A stretch of DNA of 50,374 nucleotides from Variovorax paradoxus (lineage in GTDB: Bacteria; Pseudomonadota; Gammaproteobacteria; Burkholderiales; Burkholderiaceae_C): positions 1-50,374 of the forward strand of contig NZ_JXQQ01000054.1 of NCBI RefSeq assembly GCF_000834655.1, in the 5' to 3' direction. The notes under the pieces were generated by a model, which saw only the letters and a program-made list of their open reading frames with translations, ran no database searches and was not told where the DNA came from. The position numbers and the translations under genes were made by a program. Shown piece by piece: positions 37,557 through 45,665 of the stretch (positions are counted from its first letter, which is position 1; every line of letters starts with the position of its first letter).

Positions 37557-38399
37557 TCAGGCGCCAGTGCCGGCGGCTTTCAGGGTGTCAGGATGTGAGC
37601 GGCTCTCGAAAGCCGGCGGCCGCTTCTGCAGGAACGCGCTCACGCCTTCGCGGAAGGTCGGCCGGTCGATCAGCTCGCGCTGGCGTTCGCTTTCGTAGTG
37701 CAGTTGTTCCTTCAGCGTGTGACGCTCGGAGGCCTCGAAGGCTTCGCGCGCTTCGACGACTGCATGCGCCGGCAGGCGCGCGAGGCGCTGCGCGATGGCG
37801 CGTGCATCGTCCATCAGCTGCTCGTCGTCGGCGCAGGCCCAGATCAGCCCCCATTGCACCGCGCGGCCTGCGCTCAGGCGCTCGTCGAGCAGCGCCATGC
37901 CCATCGCGCGCGCCTTGCCGGCACGCCGCGGAATGGCCCAGGTGCAGCCCAGGTCCGGCACGATGCCCAGCTTCGGGAGGAACGGAAGATAGAAGTACGC
38001 GCTGCGTGCGGCGATCGTCACGTCGGCCGCGAGTGCGAGGCCCACGCCCGCGCCGGCGGCCGGGCCGTTCACCGCAGCGACGACAGGAACAGGCAGCGTG
38101 CGCAGCGTCTCGATCAGCGGATTGCTCAGCGACTGCATCCACTCGGCCGTCTGCGTGCCGAGCGACTTGCCTTCTTCGCCGGGCGCCATCGCGCTCAGGT
38201 CGGCGCCCACGCAGAAGGCCTTGCCCGCGCCCGTCAGGATCACGGCGCGCACCGCGCGGTCGTCGCGGATGCGCTCGAGCGCGTCGCGCAGTTCGACCTG
38301 CAGTCCGTGCGCGATGGGATTCAGCTTGGCCGGCAGGTTCAGCGTGAGCGTCGCGATGCCGTCGGCGAGGTCGTAGAGGATCGGTGCTTGGGAGTCCAT
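37557..38399 (-). CDS. Enoyl-CoA hydratase/isomerase family protein
   Basis: The 280-residue crotonase-fold enzyme has oxyanion-hole segments in KAFCVGADLSAM and AVNGPAAGAGVGLALAADVT. FLPKLGIVPDLGCTWAIPRR carries an Asp where PaaG-type isomerases place their acid; the Glu pair of classical hydratases is not obvious. It may therefore be a phenylacetate-type or fatty-acid isomerase as well as a hydratase. The ATG at 38399 starts MDSQAPILYDLADGIATLTL. It lies between the DUF2917 gene (32 bp) and pfp (24 bp), all on the minus strand, and may share their transcript. Confidence 0.88.
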   Translation of the reverse strand: MDSQAPILYDLADGIATLTLNLPAKLNPIAHGLQVELRDALERIRDDRAVRAVILTGAGKAFCVGADLSAMAPGEEGKSLGTQTAEWMQSLSNPLIETLRTLPVPVVAAVNGPAAGAGVGLALAADVTIAARSAYFYLPFLPKLGIVPDLGCTWAIPRRAGKARAMGMALLDERLSAGRAVQWGLIWACADDEQLMDDARAIAQRLARLPAHAVVEAREAFEASERHTLKEQLHYESERQRELIDRPTFREGVSAFLQKRPPAFESRSHPDTLKAAGTGA

Positions 38400-38431
38400 G
38401 GCATCGAGGTTCGATGCCGATGGCACCCGGG

Positions 38432-38755
38432 TCAAGCCGGGGACAACCCGTGTGGCCGAAGTCGCCAAGGCGACCACGCGCGCGCGGGTGGTGCGAGAGG
38501 CATCGCGGCGGGCTGCGCGTCCGACACGGTGATGCACGAGGCGCTCAGTGCCGACACCAGGATGCGGCGGTGCTCGGTGCCGTCGAAGCGGTCGCCGGCC
38601 TCGAGCACGATGTCGCGCGGATCGCGGTCCAGCGTGACCCAGACGGTGCCGCTGCGGCATTCGATGCCCACGCCTTTGCCATCGGGCACGGCAAACACGG
38701 TGCGCGTCGGCAGGCTGACATGGAAGCGGGAGGAAGTTTTCGGTAGGGTGCTCAT
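38432..38755 (-). CDS. DUF2917 family protein
   Basis: The 107-residue protein has the short beta-rich core of DUF2917: TRTVFAVPDGKGVGIECRSG and TVWVTLDRDPRDIVLEAGDR. The C-terminal third is Pro/Ala-rich and probably disordered. It lacks a signal peptide and its function is unknown. The ATG at 38755 faces a LysR gene across 82 bp. A DUF2917 gene divergent from a LysR/GcvA-like regulator is, as I recall, a recurring arrangement in Burkholderiales, so the LysR protein probably controls it. Confidence 0.78.
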   Translation of the reverse strand: MSTLPKTSSRFHVSLPTRTVFAVPDGKGVGIECRSGTVWVTLDRDPRDIVLEAGDRFDGTEHRRILVSALSASCITVSDAQPAAMPLAPPARAWSPWRLRPHGLSPA

Positions 38756-38769
38756 GACAAGCTCCATTG

Positions 38770-38786
38770 CATTCGGGATACGAATG
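38770..38786. promoter_or_regulatory. LysR-type operator between DUF2917 and lysR genes
   Basis: CATTCG and CGAATG form perfect 6-bp arms around GGATA and contain the T-N11-A pattern of LysR-type regulators. The site is 15 bp before the DUF2917 start and 52 bp before the lysR start, within the 82-bp divergent spacer. A second CATTCG half site lies at 38821-38826. The LysR protein encoded at 38838 is the likely binder. Confidence 0.6.
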
Positions 38787-38837
38787 AATATAGTGAGTCG
38801 GCGCACTCCTTACACGCGGTCATTCGGAACTCGTTGC

Positions 38838-39773
38838 ATGCTTCCAGAGAATGCGAAACCTCCCGGCTCCCTCAGTGGCGACCTCCCGCCGCTCGAACTG
38901 CTGCGCAGTTTCGAGGCCGCCGCGCGCCGGCTCAGCTTCACGCTCGCGGCCGGCGAGCTGCACCTCACGCAGTCGGCCGTGAGCCGGCAGATCCAGCAGC
39001 TCGAAGCCAGCCTGGGCGTGCTGCTCTTCGAGCGCCGCCACCGCGCGCTGGCACTCACCGAGGCCGGCGGCGTGATGCAGCGCGCAGTCACTGACAGCCT
39101 GGAGCGGCTGCGCGACGCCACGGCCCGCGTGCGCGCGAGCGCCGCGCCGCGGCAGGTGGCGATCACCAGCACGCCGGGCTTCGCATCGCTCTGGCTCATT
39201 CCGAAACTGGCGCGCTTCACCGGCACGCATCCGCAGGTCGACGTGCGCGTGTCGGCCACGCTCGACGTGCTCGACCTGGACGTGAGCCGCCTCGATCTGG
39301 CGGTGCGCTTCGCGCCCATCGGCCGCGGTGTCGGGCCGGCGCTGTTCGAGGAGTCGGTGATCCCGCTGTGTTCGCCGCAGCTCGCCGCATCGCTGCGGGA
39401 GCTCTCGGACTTTGCGGGGCTCACGCTGCTCACCGTCGAATATCCGGACCACAGCGAAGCCCCGACGGCAGACTGGGAGCCGTGGCTCAAGGTGATGGGG
39501 CTGGAGGACCTGCGCATGAAGAGCACCCTGCGCTTCACGCAATACGCCGATGCGGTGGCCGCCGCGGTGGCGGGGCAGGGCGTGGTGATCGGGCGCTTGC
39601 CGTTGCTGCGCGAACTGGTGCGCGACGGACGGCTCGTGGCGCCGCTCGGCGAGGGCGCCGCATCGCACCGCGGCTACTTCATAGAAATGTCCAGGCGCGC
39701 CGCGAACAACCGCGACGCGCAAGAGTTCGCACAGTGGCTGCGCGACGAAGCCGAGGCGGCGCAGCGGACCTGA
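38838..39773 (+). CDS. LysR family transcriptional regulator (GcvA-like)
   Basis: The 311-residue regulator has an N-terminal winged HTH (about residues 16-75: PLELLRSFEAAARRLSFTLA, then LHLTQSAVSRQIQQLE) and a C-terminal periplasmic-binding-like effector domain (about 100-300). RLDLAVRFAPIGRG and the C-terminal half resemble the GcvA/AmpR subgroup. The ATG at 38838 starts MLPENAKPPG. It is divergent from the DUF2917 gene, with a LysR-type palindrome between them, so autorepression and control of that gene are likely. The effector is unknown. Confidence 0.9.
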   Translation: MLPENAKPPGSLSGDLPPLELLRSFEAAARRLSFTLAAGELHLTQSAVSRQIQQLEASLGVLLFERRHRALALTEAGGVMQRAVTDSLERLRDATARVRASAAPRQVAITSTPGFASLWLIPKLARFTGTHPQVDVRVSATLDVLDLDVSRLDLAVRFAPIGRGVGPALFEESVIPLCSPQLAASLRELSDFAGLTLLTVEYPDHSEAPTADWEPWLKVMGLEDLRMKSTLRFTQYADAVAAAVAGQGVVIGRLPLLRELVRDGRLVAPLGEGAASHRGYFIEMSRRAANNRDAQEFAQWLRDEAEAAQRT

Positions 39774-39778
39774 AGAAG

Positions 39779-39807
39779 GCCCGCCGCGCGCATGCCGTGG
39801 CGCGGGC
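39779..39807. terminator. GC-rich hairpin between convergent lysR and fasciclin genes
   Basis: GCCCGC and GCGGGC can pair, extended by two more pairs past a one-base bulge, in the 36-bp gap between two convergent genes. There is no T-run on either side, so this is at best a weak or Rho-assisted bidirectional terminator. Confidence 0.3.
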
Positions 39808-39809
39808 GA

Positions 39810-40388
39810 TCAACCCGGCAGCAGCACCTTGTTCACAACGTGGATCACGCCGTTCGACTGGTAGACGTTGGCGATCGTCACGGTTGCGGTGCCGCCCTTG
39901 GCATCGGTCACCATCACGTTGCTGCCGCTCATCGTCGCGGTGAGCGTGCCGCCGCTGGCGGTCTTGAGCACGGCCTTGCCACCACCCGCGTTGATCGCGT
40001 TCATGAGCGCGGGGCCGTCCATCTTGCCGGGCACCACGTGATAGGTCAGCACCTTGGTCAGCGTGGGCTTGTTCTCCGGCTTGAGCAGCGTGTCGACGGT
40101 GCCGGCCGGCAGGGCTGCGAAGGCGGCGTTGGTCGGTGCGAACACGGTGAACGGGCCCGGACTCTTGAGCGTGCCGACCAGGTCCGCGGCCTTGACGGCG
40201 GCGACCAGCGTCGTGTGGTCCTTCGAGTTCACGGCGTTGTCCACGATGTCCTTGGTCGGGTACATCGCGGCGCCGCCGACCATCGGGTTCGACGACATGC
40301 CGGAGCTGCCGCTGCCGCTCATGCCCATGCCGCCCGCGCAAGCGCCGAGCAGGACCGAAACACCGAGTGCGATCACGAGTTTTTTCAT
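39810..40388 (-). CDS. Fasciclin (FAS1) domain lipoprotein
   Basis: The 192-residue precursor begins with a lipoprotein signal ending in LLGAC (lipidated Cys17) and a Gly/Ser/Met-rich linker. One FAS1 domain follows (about 50-190), with the H1/H2-type motifs GPFTVFAPTNAAFAALPAGT and VLTYHVVPGKMD and the closing GVIHVVNKVLLPG. FAS1 proteins mediate adhesion or bind small molecules at the cell surface. The ATG at 40388 is preceded by AGGAG in the right place. A long non-coding region lies upstream. Confidence 0.9.
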   Translation of the reverse strand: MKKLVIALGVSVLLGACAGGMGMSGSGSSGMSSNPMVGGAAMYPTKDIVDNAVNSKDHTTLVAAVKAADLVGTLKSPGPFTVFAPTNAAFAALPAGTVDTLLKPENKPTLTKVLTYHVVPGKMDGPALMNAINAGGGKAVLKTASGGTLTATMSGSNVMVTDAKGGTATVTIANVYQSNGVIHVVNKVLLPG

Positions 40389-40812
40389 GGAAGTCTCCTG
40401 GAAGGAAATGGTTGTCGAGGTTCTCTGTGGATACCGCCAACAGCTCGGAGGCGCGATGCGCTTGAGACCAATACGGCGTGCGGATGCAACTGGATTCGTA
40501 GGACGGCATCTCGTTGAAAGCTCGGCGGCATGGCGTCGGCTTTGCGCCACAGCGTTGCAGGAGGCGCTTGCGCATCGCGCACGCGCTCGACAGAATCCGC
40601 CCTTCGTTTTTCAGCAACAGTTTCTTTTCACCGCGCCTGGCGACTACCGACCTCCCGGGCGACACACTCATTCAATGAACCGTTTCCTGAACACCTGACC
40701 CGCACACCGACCGCCCCGGCCGGATGTGCATCCATGCATTCGCCGAGGCCCCGTCGACAAAGGCCCCGCGCAGCCATTCGCCGGGGCCTTTTTGTTTCTG
40801 GAGTGTGCGCAC
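40389..40812. other. 424-bp non-coding region with terminator-like hairpin
   Basis: No convincing protein gene is seen here. The left part holds the fasciclin ribosome site and presumably its promoter. On the plus strand a 7-codon open frame (MNRFLNT, 40675-40698) begins in the small palindrome TCATTCAATGA. It is followed by GC-rich foldable sequence and a strong hairpin with a T-run at 40759-40794. This is the layout of a leader or small RNA ahead of the gene pair at 40813. No clear promoter was recognised. Confidence 0.5.
40759..40794 (+). terminator. Rho-independent-type hairpin just before the unknown gene pair
   Basis: AAAGGCCCC (40759-40767) pairs perfectly with GGGGCCTTT (40783-40791). 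The stem is followed by two more T to make TTTTT, then G. The 15-base loop can itself partly fold. It lies 18 bp upstream of the start at 40813, in the sense orientation, with no plus-strand protein gene ending before it. It therefore terminates either a small RNA or the leader transcript of the gene pair (attenuation). Confidence 0.6.
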
Positions 40813-41040
40813 ATGAGTGCTCAACGAAAGGCCCGCGACGACGACAAGCGTCTGGGCCGGTTCTATTTTTCGGTGCCGAATGCGGCACCTCGCAATCCCG
40901 TGGTGGCCGCGATGGCGCGCCGCGAATCGAGCCAGGGCGCCGGGCGCCACCTGCGCACGCACCGCGCGGAGCGGCGTGCGCAGAAGGTTGCATTGCAGAA
41001 GGCTGCGCGCAACGTGGGACGCGGAGGCGACGATGCGTGA
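40813..41040 (+). CDS. Small basic conserved hypothetical protein
   Basis: The 75-residue product starts MSAQRKARDDDKRLGRFYFS and is very rich in Arg, Lys and His. Its middle reads NAAPRNPVVAAMARRESSQG, and a basic helix follows (GRHLRTHRAERRAQKVALQK). I do not recognise a named domain; the composition suggests nucleic-acid binding. The longer frame from 40726 runs through the hairpin and is not preferred. Its last 8 bp overlap the start of the next gene, so the two are a coupled pair. I recall similar small-basic/large pairs in other proteobacteria, without a known role. Confidence 0.6.
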   Translation: MSAQRKARDDDKRLGRFYFSVPNAAPRNPVVAAMARRESSQGAGRHLRTHRAERRAQKVALQKAARNVGRGGDDA

Positions 41041-41824
41041 CGACATGGACAAGGTCATCGTCGAACGGCCGCGCCGCGGCGGCAGTTGGCAGGGCGACGG
41101 GCGTGCCTGGCGCAACAGCAAGGAGGCCGGTTCGCACCTGGGCATGAAGCGTGGCTACCACCGCACGAAGTGGCTCAACGAGAACCTCGCCCCACTCAAG
41201 CGCTGGCTGCACAAGCAGGTGCACCGGCCGTGGGACAAGGTGTATGCGGAACTCTGCAGCGGCATCGACCGACGCAGCACCGTGCAGGCGCACATCTTCG
41301 AGCACATCGACGACTTCGTCGAACGCGGCGCGGTGATGCGCGATGGCCAGGTGTGGGTCAGCGCATCCTGGTGGGGACGCGGTGGCCGCGCACCGCTCGA
41401 GGAAGCTTCGCACGTCGAGCTGTTCGTGCATCCGCTCACCGGCATCCTGCTGCCCAACCGGCGGCTGCGCGAGGCGCGTGCCGCGCAGCGGACGCGACAT
41501 GGCACCTGGGCCGAGCGGCGTGGCGACAAGCCCTGCGCGGTCTATCACGTGATCGACGAGAACACGCAATGGCACCGTGTCGATGGCTGCTGGTTCGAGG
41601 TGACTCTTGCGAAGTTTCCCGAGCGAGTGGATGCGGCGAAGCGGGAAGAAAAACGCTACGACGTGCTGCGTCGTTGCATGGTTACCCATGGCGGCGCGGG
41701 GCGACGGCCAGCACCCGACATGCCCACCCATGCCAGCCTGTACGGACGCAACGACGTGTATGCAGCCAACAAGCGGCAACTGGGCCGCCGCGAAGTGCGG
41801 GCGCGTCTAGGCGATGACGCGTGA
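41033..41824 (+). CDS. Conserved hypothetical protein, partner of the small basic protein
   Basis: The 263-residue basic protein has a recognisable conserved look but no domain I can name. The order is: VIVERPRRGGSWQGDGRAWR, LNENLAPLKRWLHKQVHRPW with DKVYAELCSGI, TVQAHIFEHIDDFV (His/Asp-rich helix), and HVELFVHPLTGILLPNRRLR. There is no signal peptide or membrane segment. The ATG at 41033 overlaps the upstream gene by 8 bp. The opposite-strand frame over the same DNA is Arg/Pro/Ser-rich and judged a shadow. The pair stands alone between a terminator-bearing leader and a convergent MFS gene. A role in RNA or DNA binding is only a guess from charge. Confidence 0.65.
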   Translation: MRDDMDKVIVERPRRGGSWQGDGRAWRNSKEAGSHLGMKRGYHRTKWLNENLAPLKRWLHKQVHRPWDKVYAELCSGIDRRSTVQAHIFEHIDDFVERGAVMRDGQVWVSASWWGRGGRAPLEEASHVELFVHPLTGILLPNRRLREARAAQRTRHGTWAERRGDKPCAVYHVIDENTQWHRVDGCWFEVTLAKFPERVDAAKREEKRYDVLRRCMVTHGGAGRRPAPDMPTHASLYGRNDVYAANKRQLGRREVRARLGDDA

Positions 41825-41851
41825 GTGCTGCGCTTGCGGTCTTGCACGCGC

Positions 41852-43117
41852 TCAGGGCGCGCGTGCAGGCACCGGCGCGCGCGGCAGCAGGGAGAACGCA
41901 AGCGTGCCCGCAGCCAACATCACGGCCACGGTCAGGAACACCGCGCGGAACGGCTCGACGCCATGCGCCACGCCCCACGATGCGGCCACGCCCGTTGTCC
42001 ATTGCATGAGCGACACGCCGAGGAACATCGCCATGTTCATGAGCGCCATCGCGCGGCCTGTCATCGCCGCGGGATAGCCGTTCTTGGTGTACGCGTACTG
42101 CAGCACGCTGTAGCCAGAGATGAGGCCGTAGACGATCGGCAGGCCGATGTCGATCACGCGCGAATGGGTGAACGCCATCGCGCCGAACATCAGCGCGCCG
42201 GCCGAGGCGCAGCCCATCATCCAGCGCGTGCGCCGCGCAGGGCCCGGGTCCAGGCGGCCGAACAGGGCGGGGCTGATCATGCCGGTGACCGTCATCACCA
42301 GCGCCACGTTGCCGCTGGCCACGAGCGAAAGGCCGTGGCGCTCGTGAAGCACCGGCCCGAGCCAGAGGCCGCGCAGCGTGATGAAGGCTGCGTACGACAC
42401 GCAGGCAAAGCACAGCAGGCCGAGCGTGTGCGGCATCGCGAACAGCGGCAGCAGTTCGCGCACCGCCTTGCGCAGCGACTGCCGCTCTGCAGGCTCGGCC
42501 TGCGGCGCCAGGTCCACGGCGCGCGCCGGCTCGCGCACGCGCCAGAAGATGACGATCCACGACAGCACTGCGAACGCGGCCAGCACCGTGTAGCCGGCGC
42601 GCCATGACGCGGCCTCGATCAGCAGCGCCAGCGGCGTGCCGGTGAAGAGGATGCCCAAGCCCGCCAGGCTCATCACCAGCCCCGACATCGCAGTGAAGCG
42701 CGAGGCATCGAAGTGCCTCGCGATGAACACCGTGCACGCGAGGAACGCAGGCGCGCAGCCCACGCCGATCAGCGCTTGCCCCAGCAGCAGCATGTGAAAG
42801 CTCGACGCCACCGCGCAGAGCGCAGCGCCCGCGATGGCCAGCGGAAACGCGGTGAGCACCGTGCGCCGCACGCCGAACATGTCGATCGACACGCCCATCG
42901 CGAGCTGCATGATCCCGAACATGAAGTGGAAGGTGCCCGCCCACGTGCCCAGTTGCTGGGGCGAGAGGCCGAAGTGGGTGCCGAGCGGCGTGGCCATCAT
43001 GGCGCCGACGGTGCGGAAGGCCTGGCTCAGCGCGAAGGCCGTGGCGAGGGCCACGAGCATGGCGGCCGCGGAGGTCGACCAGCGCGGCGGGGGCGGCGAG
43101 GCCGCGTTCGTGTTCAT
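41852..43117 (-). CDS. MFS transporter, 12-TM type
   Basis: The 421-residue major facilitator has about 12 hydrophobic segments, with ATAFALSQAFRTVGAMMATP in helix 1, a motif-A-like loop (MGVSIDMFGVRRTVLTAFPL) and LLGQALIGVGCAPAFLACTV in helix 4. The substrate is not predictable; the sequence resembles the cyanate/nitrate-like and organic-acid MFS groups only loosely. The ATG at 43117 is preferred over the 37-residue upstream extension, although no good ribosome site is seen. It is downstream of malate synthase G on the same strand, with a hairpin between. Confidence 0.85.
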   Translation of the reverse strand: MNTNAASPPPPRWSTSAAAMLVALATAFALSQAFRTVGAMMATPLGTHFGLSPQQLGTWAGTFHFMFGIMQLAMGVSIDMFGVRRTVLTAFPLAIAGAALCAVASSFHMLLLGQALIGVGCAPAFLACTVFIARHFDASRFTAMSGLVMSLAGLGILFTGTPLALLIEAASWRAGYTVLAAFAVLSWIVIFWRVREPARAVDLAPQAEPAERQSLRKAVRELLPLFAMPHTLGLLCFACVSYAAFITLRGLWLGPVLHERHGLSLVASGNVALVMTVTGMISPALFGRLDPGPARRTRWMMGCASAGALMFGAMAFTHSRVIDIGLPIVYGLISGYSVLQYAYTKNGYPAAMTGRAMALMNMAMFLGVSLMQWTTGVAASWGVAHGVEPFRAVFLTVAVMLAAGTLAFSLLPRAPVPARAP

Positions 43118-43186
43118 CGGGAGAGGGAGGGGCTGAAAGAGGAAGGGCGCGGCACGAATGCTAATGGCATGCCGCCCCCAATGCAG

Positions 43187-43210
43187 AACGGCGCCCGAGG
43201 GCGCCGTTCG
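43187..43210 (-). terminator. Strong hairpin after glcB
   Basis: GAACGGCGCC and GGCGCCGTTC form a perfect 10-bp stem around the tetraloop CGAG, 38 bp downstream of the malate synthase stop and 70 bp before the MFS start. The T-tract is weak in both directions, so termination may be partial. It could equally protect the glcB transcript end. Confidence 0.5.
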
Positions 43211-43247
43211 TTCGCTCACGCCCGGCACGATGCCGGGCGCGTGCCGG

Positions 43248-45422
43248 TCAGGCCTCGCCCTTGACCTTCAAGCGCCATGCGTGCAGCAGCGGCTCGGTGT
43301 AGCCGCTCGGCTGCTCGATGCCCTTGAACACCAGGTCCTGCGCCGCCTTGTACGCCGCCGAGGTCGCGGAGTTGCCGGCCATCGTCTGGTAGAGCGCGTC
43401 GCCAGCGTTCTGCTCGTCGACCACCTTGGCCATGCGCTGGAAGGTCTCGTCGACCTGTGCCTTGGTCACCACGCCGTGCAGCAGCCAGTTGGCGATGTGC
43501 TGGCTGGAGATGCGCAGCGTCGCGCGGTCTTCCATGAGGCCCACGTTGTGGATGTCGGGCACCTTGGAGCAGCCCACGCCCTGGTCGATCCAGCGCACCA
43601 CGTAGCCCAGGATGCCCTGCACGTTGTTGTCGATTTCCTGCTGGCGCTCTTCGGCCGTCCACTTGGCTTCGGGGGCGATCGGCACCTGCAGCAGCGCGTT
43701 CAGGATGTTGTCGCGCTCGCCGTCGGCGTCGATCTTTTCCAGCTCCTGCTGCACTGCCGTCACGCTCACCTGGTGGTAATGCAGCGCGTGCAGCGTGGCG
43801 GCCGTGGGCGAGGGCACCCAGGCGGTGTTGGCGCCGGCCTTGGGATGGCCGATCTTCTGCTCGAGCATCGCGGCCATGAGGTCAGGCATGGCCCACATGC
43901 CCTTGCCGATCTGCGCTTTGCCGCGCAAGCCGCACGAGAGGCCGACCAGCACGTTGTTCTTTTCATAAGCGCCGATCCACGCGCTGGACTTCATGTCGCC
44001 CTTGCGGATCATCGGGCCGCCCTGCATGGCGGTGTGCATCTCGTCGCCGGTGCGATCGAGGAAGCCGGTGTTGATGAAGGCCACGCGCGCAGCCGCTTCG
44101 GCGATGCAGGCCTTCAGGTTCACACTGGTGCGGCGCTCCTCGTCCATGATGCCGAGCTTGACGGTGTTGGCCGGCAGGCCGAGCAGTTGCTCGACGCGGC
44201 CGAACAGCTCGCTCGCGAAGGCCACTTCGGCCGGGCCGTGCATCTTCGGCTTCACGATGTAGATGCTGCCGGTGCGCGAGTTGCCCTTGCGCTTGAGGTC
44301 GATGGTGGCGATGGTGGTGGTCACCACGGCATCGAGGATGCCTTCCGGAATCTCCTTGCCGCCCGCATACAGGATGGCCGGGTTGGTCATCAGGTGGCCC
44401 ACGTTGCGCAGGAACATGAGCGAGCGGCCGTGCAGCTTGACGGGCTTGCCGTCGGCGCCGGTGTATTCGCGGTCGGCGTTCAGGCCGCGCGTGAAGGTCT
44501 TGCCGCCCTTGGCAACTTCTTCCGTCAGCGTGCCTTCGACGATGCCCAGCCAGTTCGAGTAAGCGACCACCTTGTCGGCCGCATCGACCACGGCCACCGA
44601 GTCTTCCAGGTCCAGGATGGTCGAGAGCGCGGCTTCGAGCACCAGGTCGCTCACGCCGGCCGCATCGCTCTTGCCGATGGCGGTGCTGCGGTCGATGCGG
44701 ATATCGAGGTGGATGCCGTTGTGCTTGAGCAGCACCGAGGACGGCGCCGCGGCATCGCCCTGGTAGCCGATGAATTGCGAGGCGTCGGCCAGGCCCGTGC
44801 TGCTGCTCTGCAGCGCGACGACGAGCTTGCCGTCCTTCACGCTGTAGCCGGTCGCCATCTTGTGCGAGCCGTTGGCCAGCGGCGCGGCCTGGTCGAGCAC
44901 GTTGCGCGCGAACTCGATGACCTTGGCGCCGCGCACGGGGTTGTAGCCCTTGCCCTTTTCGGCGCCGCCGGTTTCGGGAATCGCATCGGTGCCGTACAGC
45001 GCGTCGTACAGCGAACCCCAGCGCGCGTTGGCGGCGTTGAGCGCGTAGCGCGCATTCAGGATCGGCACCACCAGCTGCGGGCCGGCCTGCAGCGCGAGTT
45101 CGGAGTCGACGTTCGCGGTCGTGGCCTTCGCGCCCTTGGGCTGCGGCAGCAGGTAGCCGATTTTCTCGAGGAAGGCGCGGTAGGCCGGCATGTCGGCGAT
45201 CGGGCCGGGGTTCTTCTTGTGCCAGGCGTCGAGCTCGCTCTGCAGGCGGTCGCGCTCGGCGAGCAGCGCGATGTTCTTGGGCGCGAGGTCGCTCACGATG
45301 GCGTCGAAGCCCTTCCAGAAGACGTCGCTCGCCACGCCGGTGGCGGGCAGGACCTTTTCTTCGATAAAGCGGTGGAGCTCGGTCGCGACCTGGAGTCCGT
45401 GGGCGGTGGTGCGGGCGGTCAT
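43248..45422 (-). CDS. glcB: Malate synthase G
   Basis: GlcB condenses glyoxylate with acetyl-CoA to malate, letting the cell grow on acetate, glycolate or fatty acids. The 724-residue length is typical of the monomeric G isoform. Landmarks are the Mg-binding and catalytic stretches LDLEDSVAVVDAADKVVAYS, GSIYIVKPKMHGPAEVAFAS, LGIMDEERRTSVNLKACI and the C-terminal NVGLMEDRATLRISSQHIANW. The ATG at 45422 gives MTARTTAHGLQVATELHRFI. It is divergent from the HisC-like gene across a 243-bp A/T-richer region, and neither isocitrate lyase nor glycolate oxidase is in this window. Confidence 0.97.
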   Translation of the reverse strand: MTARTTAHGLQVATELHRFIEEKVLPATGVASDVFWKGFDAIVSDLAPKNIALLAERDRLQSELDAWHKKNPGPIADMPAYRAFLEKIGYLLPQPKGAKATTANVDSELALQAGPQLVVPILNARYALNAANARWGSLYDALYGTDAIPETGGAEKGKGYNPVRGAKVIEFARNVLDQAAPLANGSHKMATGYSVKDGKLVVALQSSSTGLADASQFIGYQGDAAAPSSVLLKHNGIHLDIRIDRSTAIGKSDAAGVSDLVLEAALSTILDLEDSVAVVDAADKVVAYSNWLGIVEGTLTEEVAKGGKTFTRGLNADREYTGADGKPVKLHGRSLMFLRNVGHLMTNPAILYAGGKEIPEGILDAVVTTTIATIDLKRKGNSRTGSIYIVKPKMHGPAEVAFASELFGRVEQLLGLPANTVKLGIMDEERRTSVNLKACIAEAAARVAFINTGFLDRTGDEMHTAMQGGPMIRKGDMKSSAWIGAYEKNNVLVGLSCGLRGKAQIGKGMWAMPDLMAAMLEQKIGHPKAGANTAWVPSPTAATLHALHYHQVSVTAVQQELEKIDADGERDNILNALLQVPIAPEAKWTAEERQQEIDNNVQGILGYVVRWIDQGVGCSKVPDIHNVGLMEDRATLRISSQHIANWLLHGVVTKAQVDETFQRMAKVVDEQNAGDALYQTMAGNSATSAAYKAAQDLVFKGIEQPSGYTEPLLHAWRLKVKGEA

Positions 45423-45631
45423 GTTTCTCTCCTGGAAATCGGAATGCGGCGGAATACGGAATCTAAAGACGTGGGTGTCGCAATGACGTAGGTCAACTTT
45501 ATTCGATACTTTACGAGGGAGTAAGAGCCGAAAGCGAGATTTATCAATGACAAAAATGAAGGTAATGGCGTCGTGGCGCCGCTGCTCGTTCAAAGGGTAG
45601 GCACTGATAGAGACGGCGCGGCTGCGGGATA

Positions 45632-45649
45632 TATTTAACTTCTTAAATA
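45632..45649. promoter_or_regulatory. A/T-rich inverted repeat upstream of the HisC-like gene
   Basis: TATTTAA and TTAAATA form perfect 7-bp arms around CTTC, 16 bp before the start at 45666. The surrounding 243-bp spacer (45423-45665) is clearly A/T-richer than the rest of the window and should hold divergent promoters for glcB and the aminotransferase gene. The repeat could be an operator or part of a promoter. An 18-codon open frame at 45547-45600 is present but lacks a ribosome site. Confidence 0.45.
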
Positions 45650-45665
45650 ATTCCGACCCGCCGAA

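Noticed and set aside
40628..41779. 383-codon minus-strand frame opposite the unknown gene pair
   Set aside because: Its composition is Arg/Pro/Ala-rich without conserved blocks, whereas the plus-strand frames give balanced proteins with an 8-bp coupled overlap. Some doubt remains because the plus-strand function is unknown.
45547..45600. 18-codon open frame with repeated ATG codons between glcB and the HisC-like gene
   Set aside because: There is no ribosome binding sequence and no sign of conservation. It may be chance in an A/T-rich spacer.
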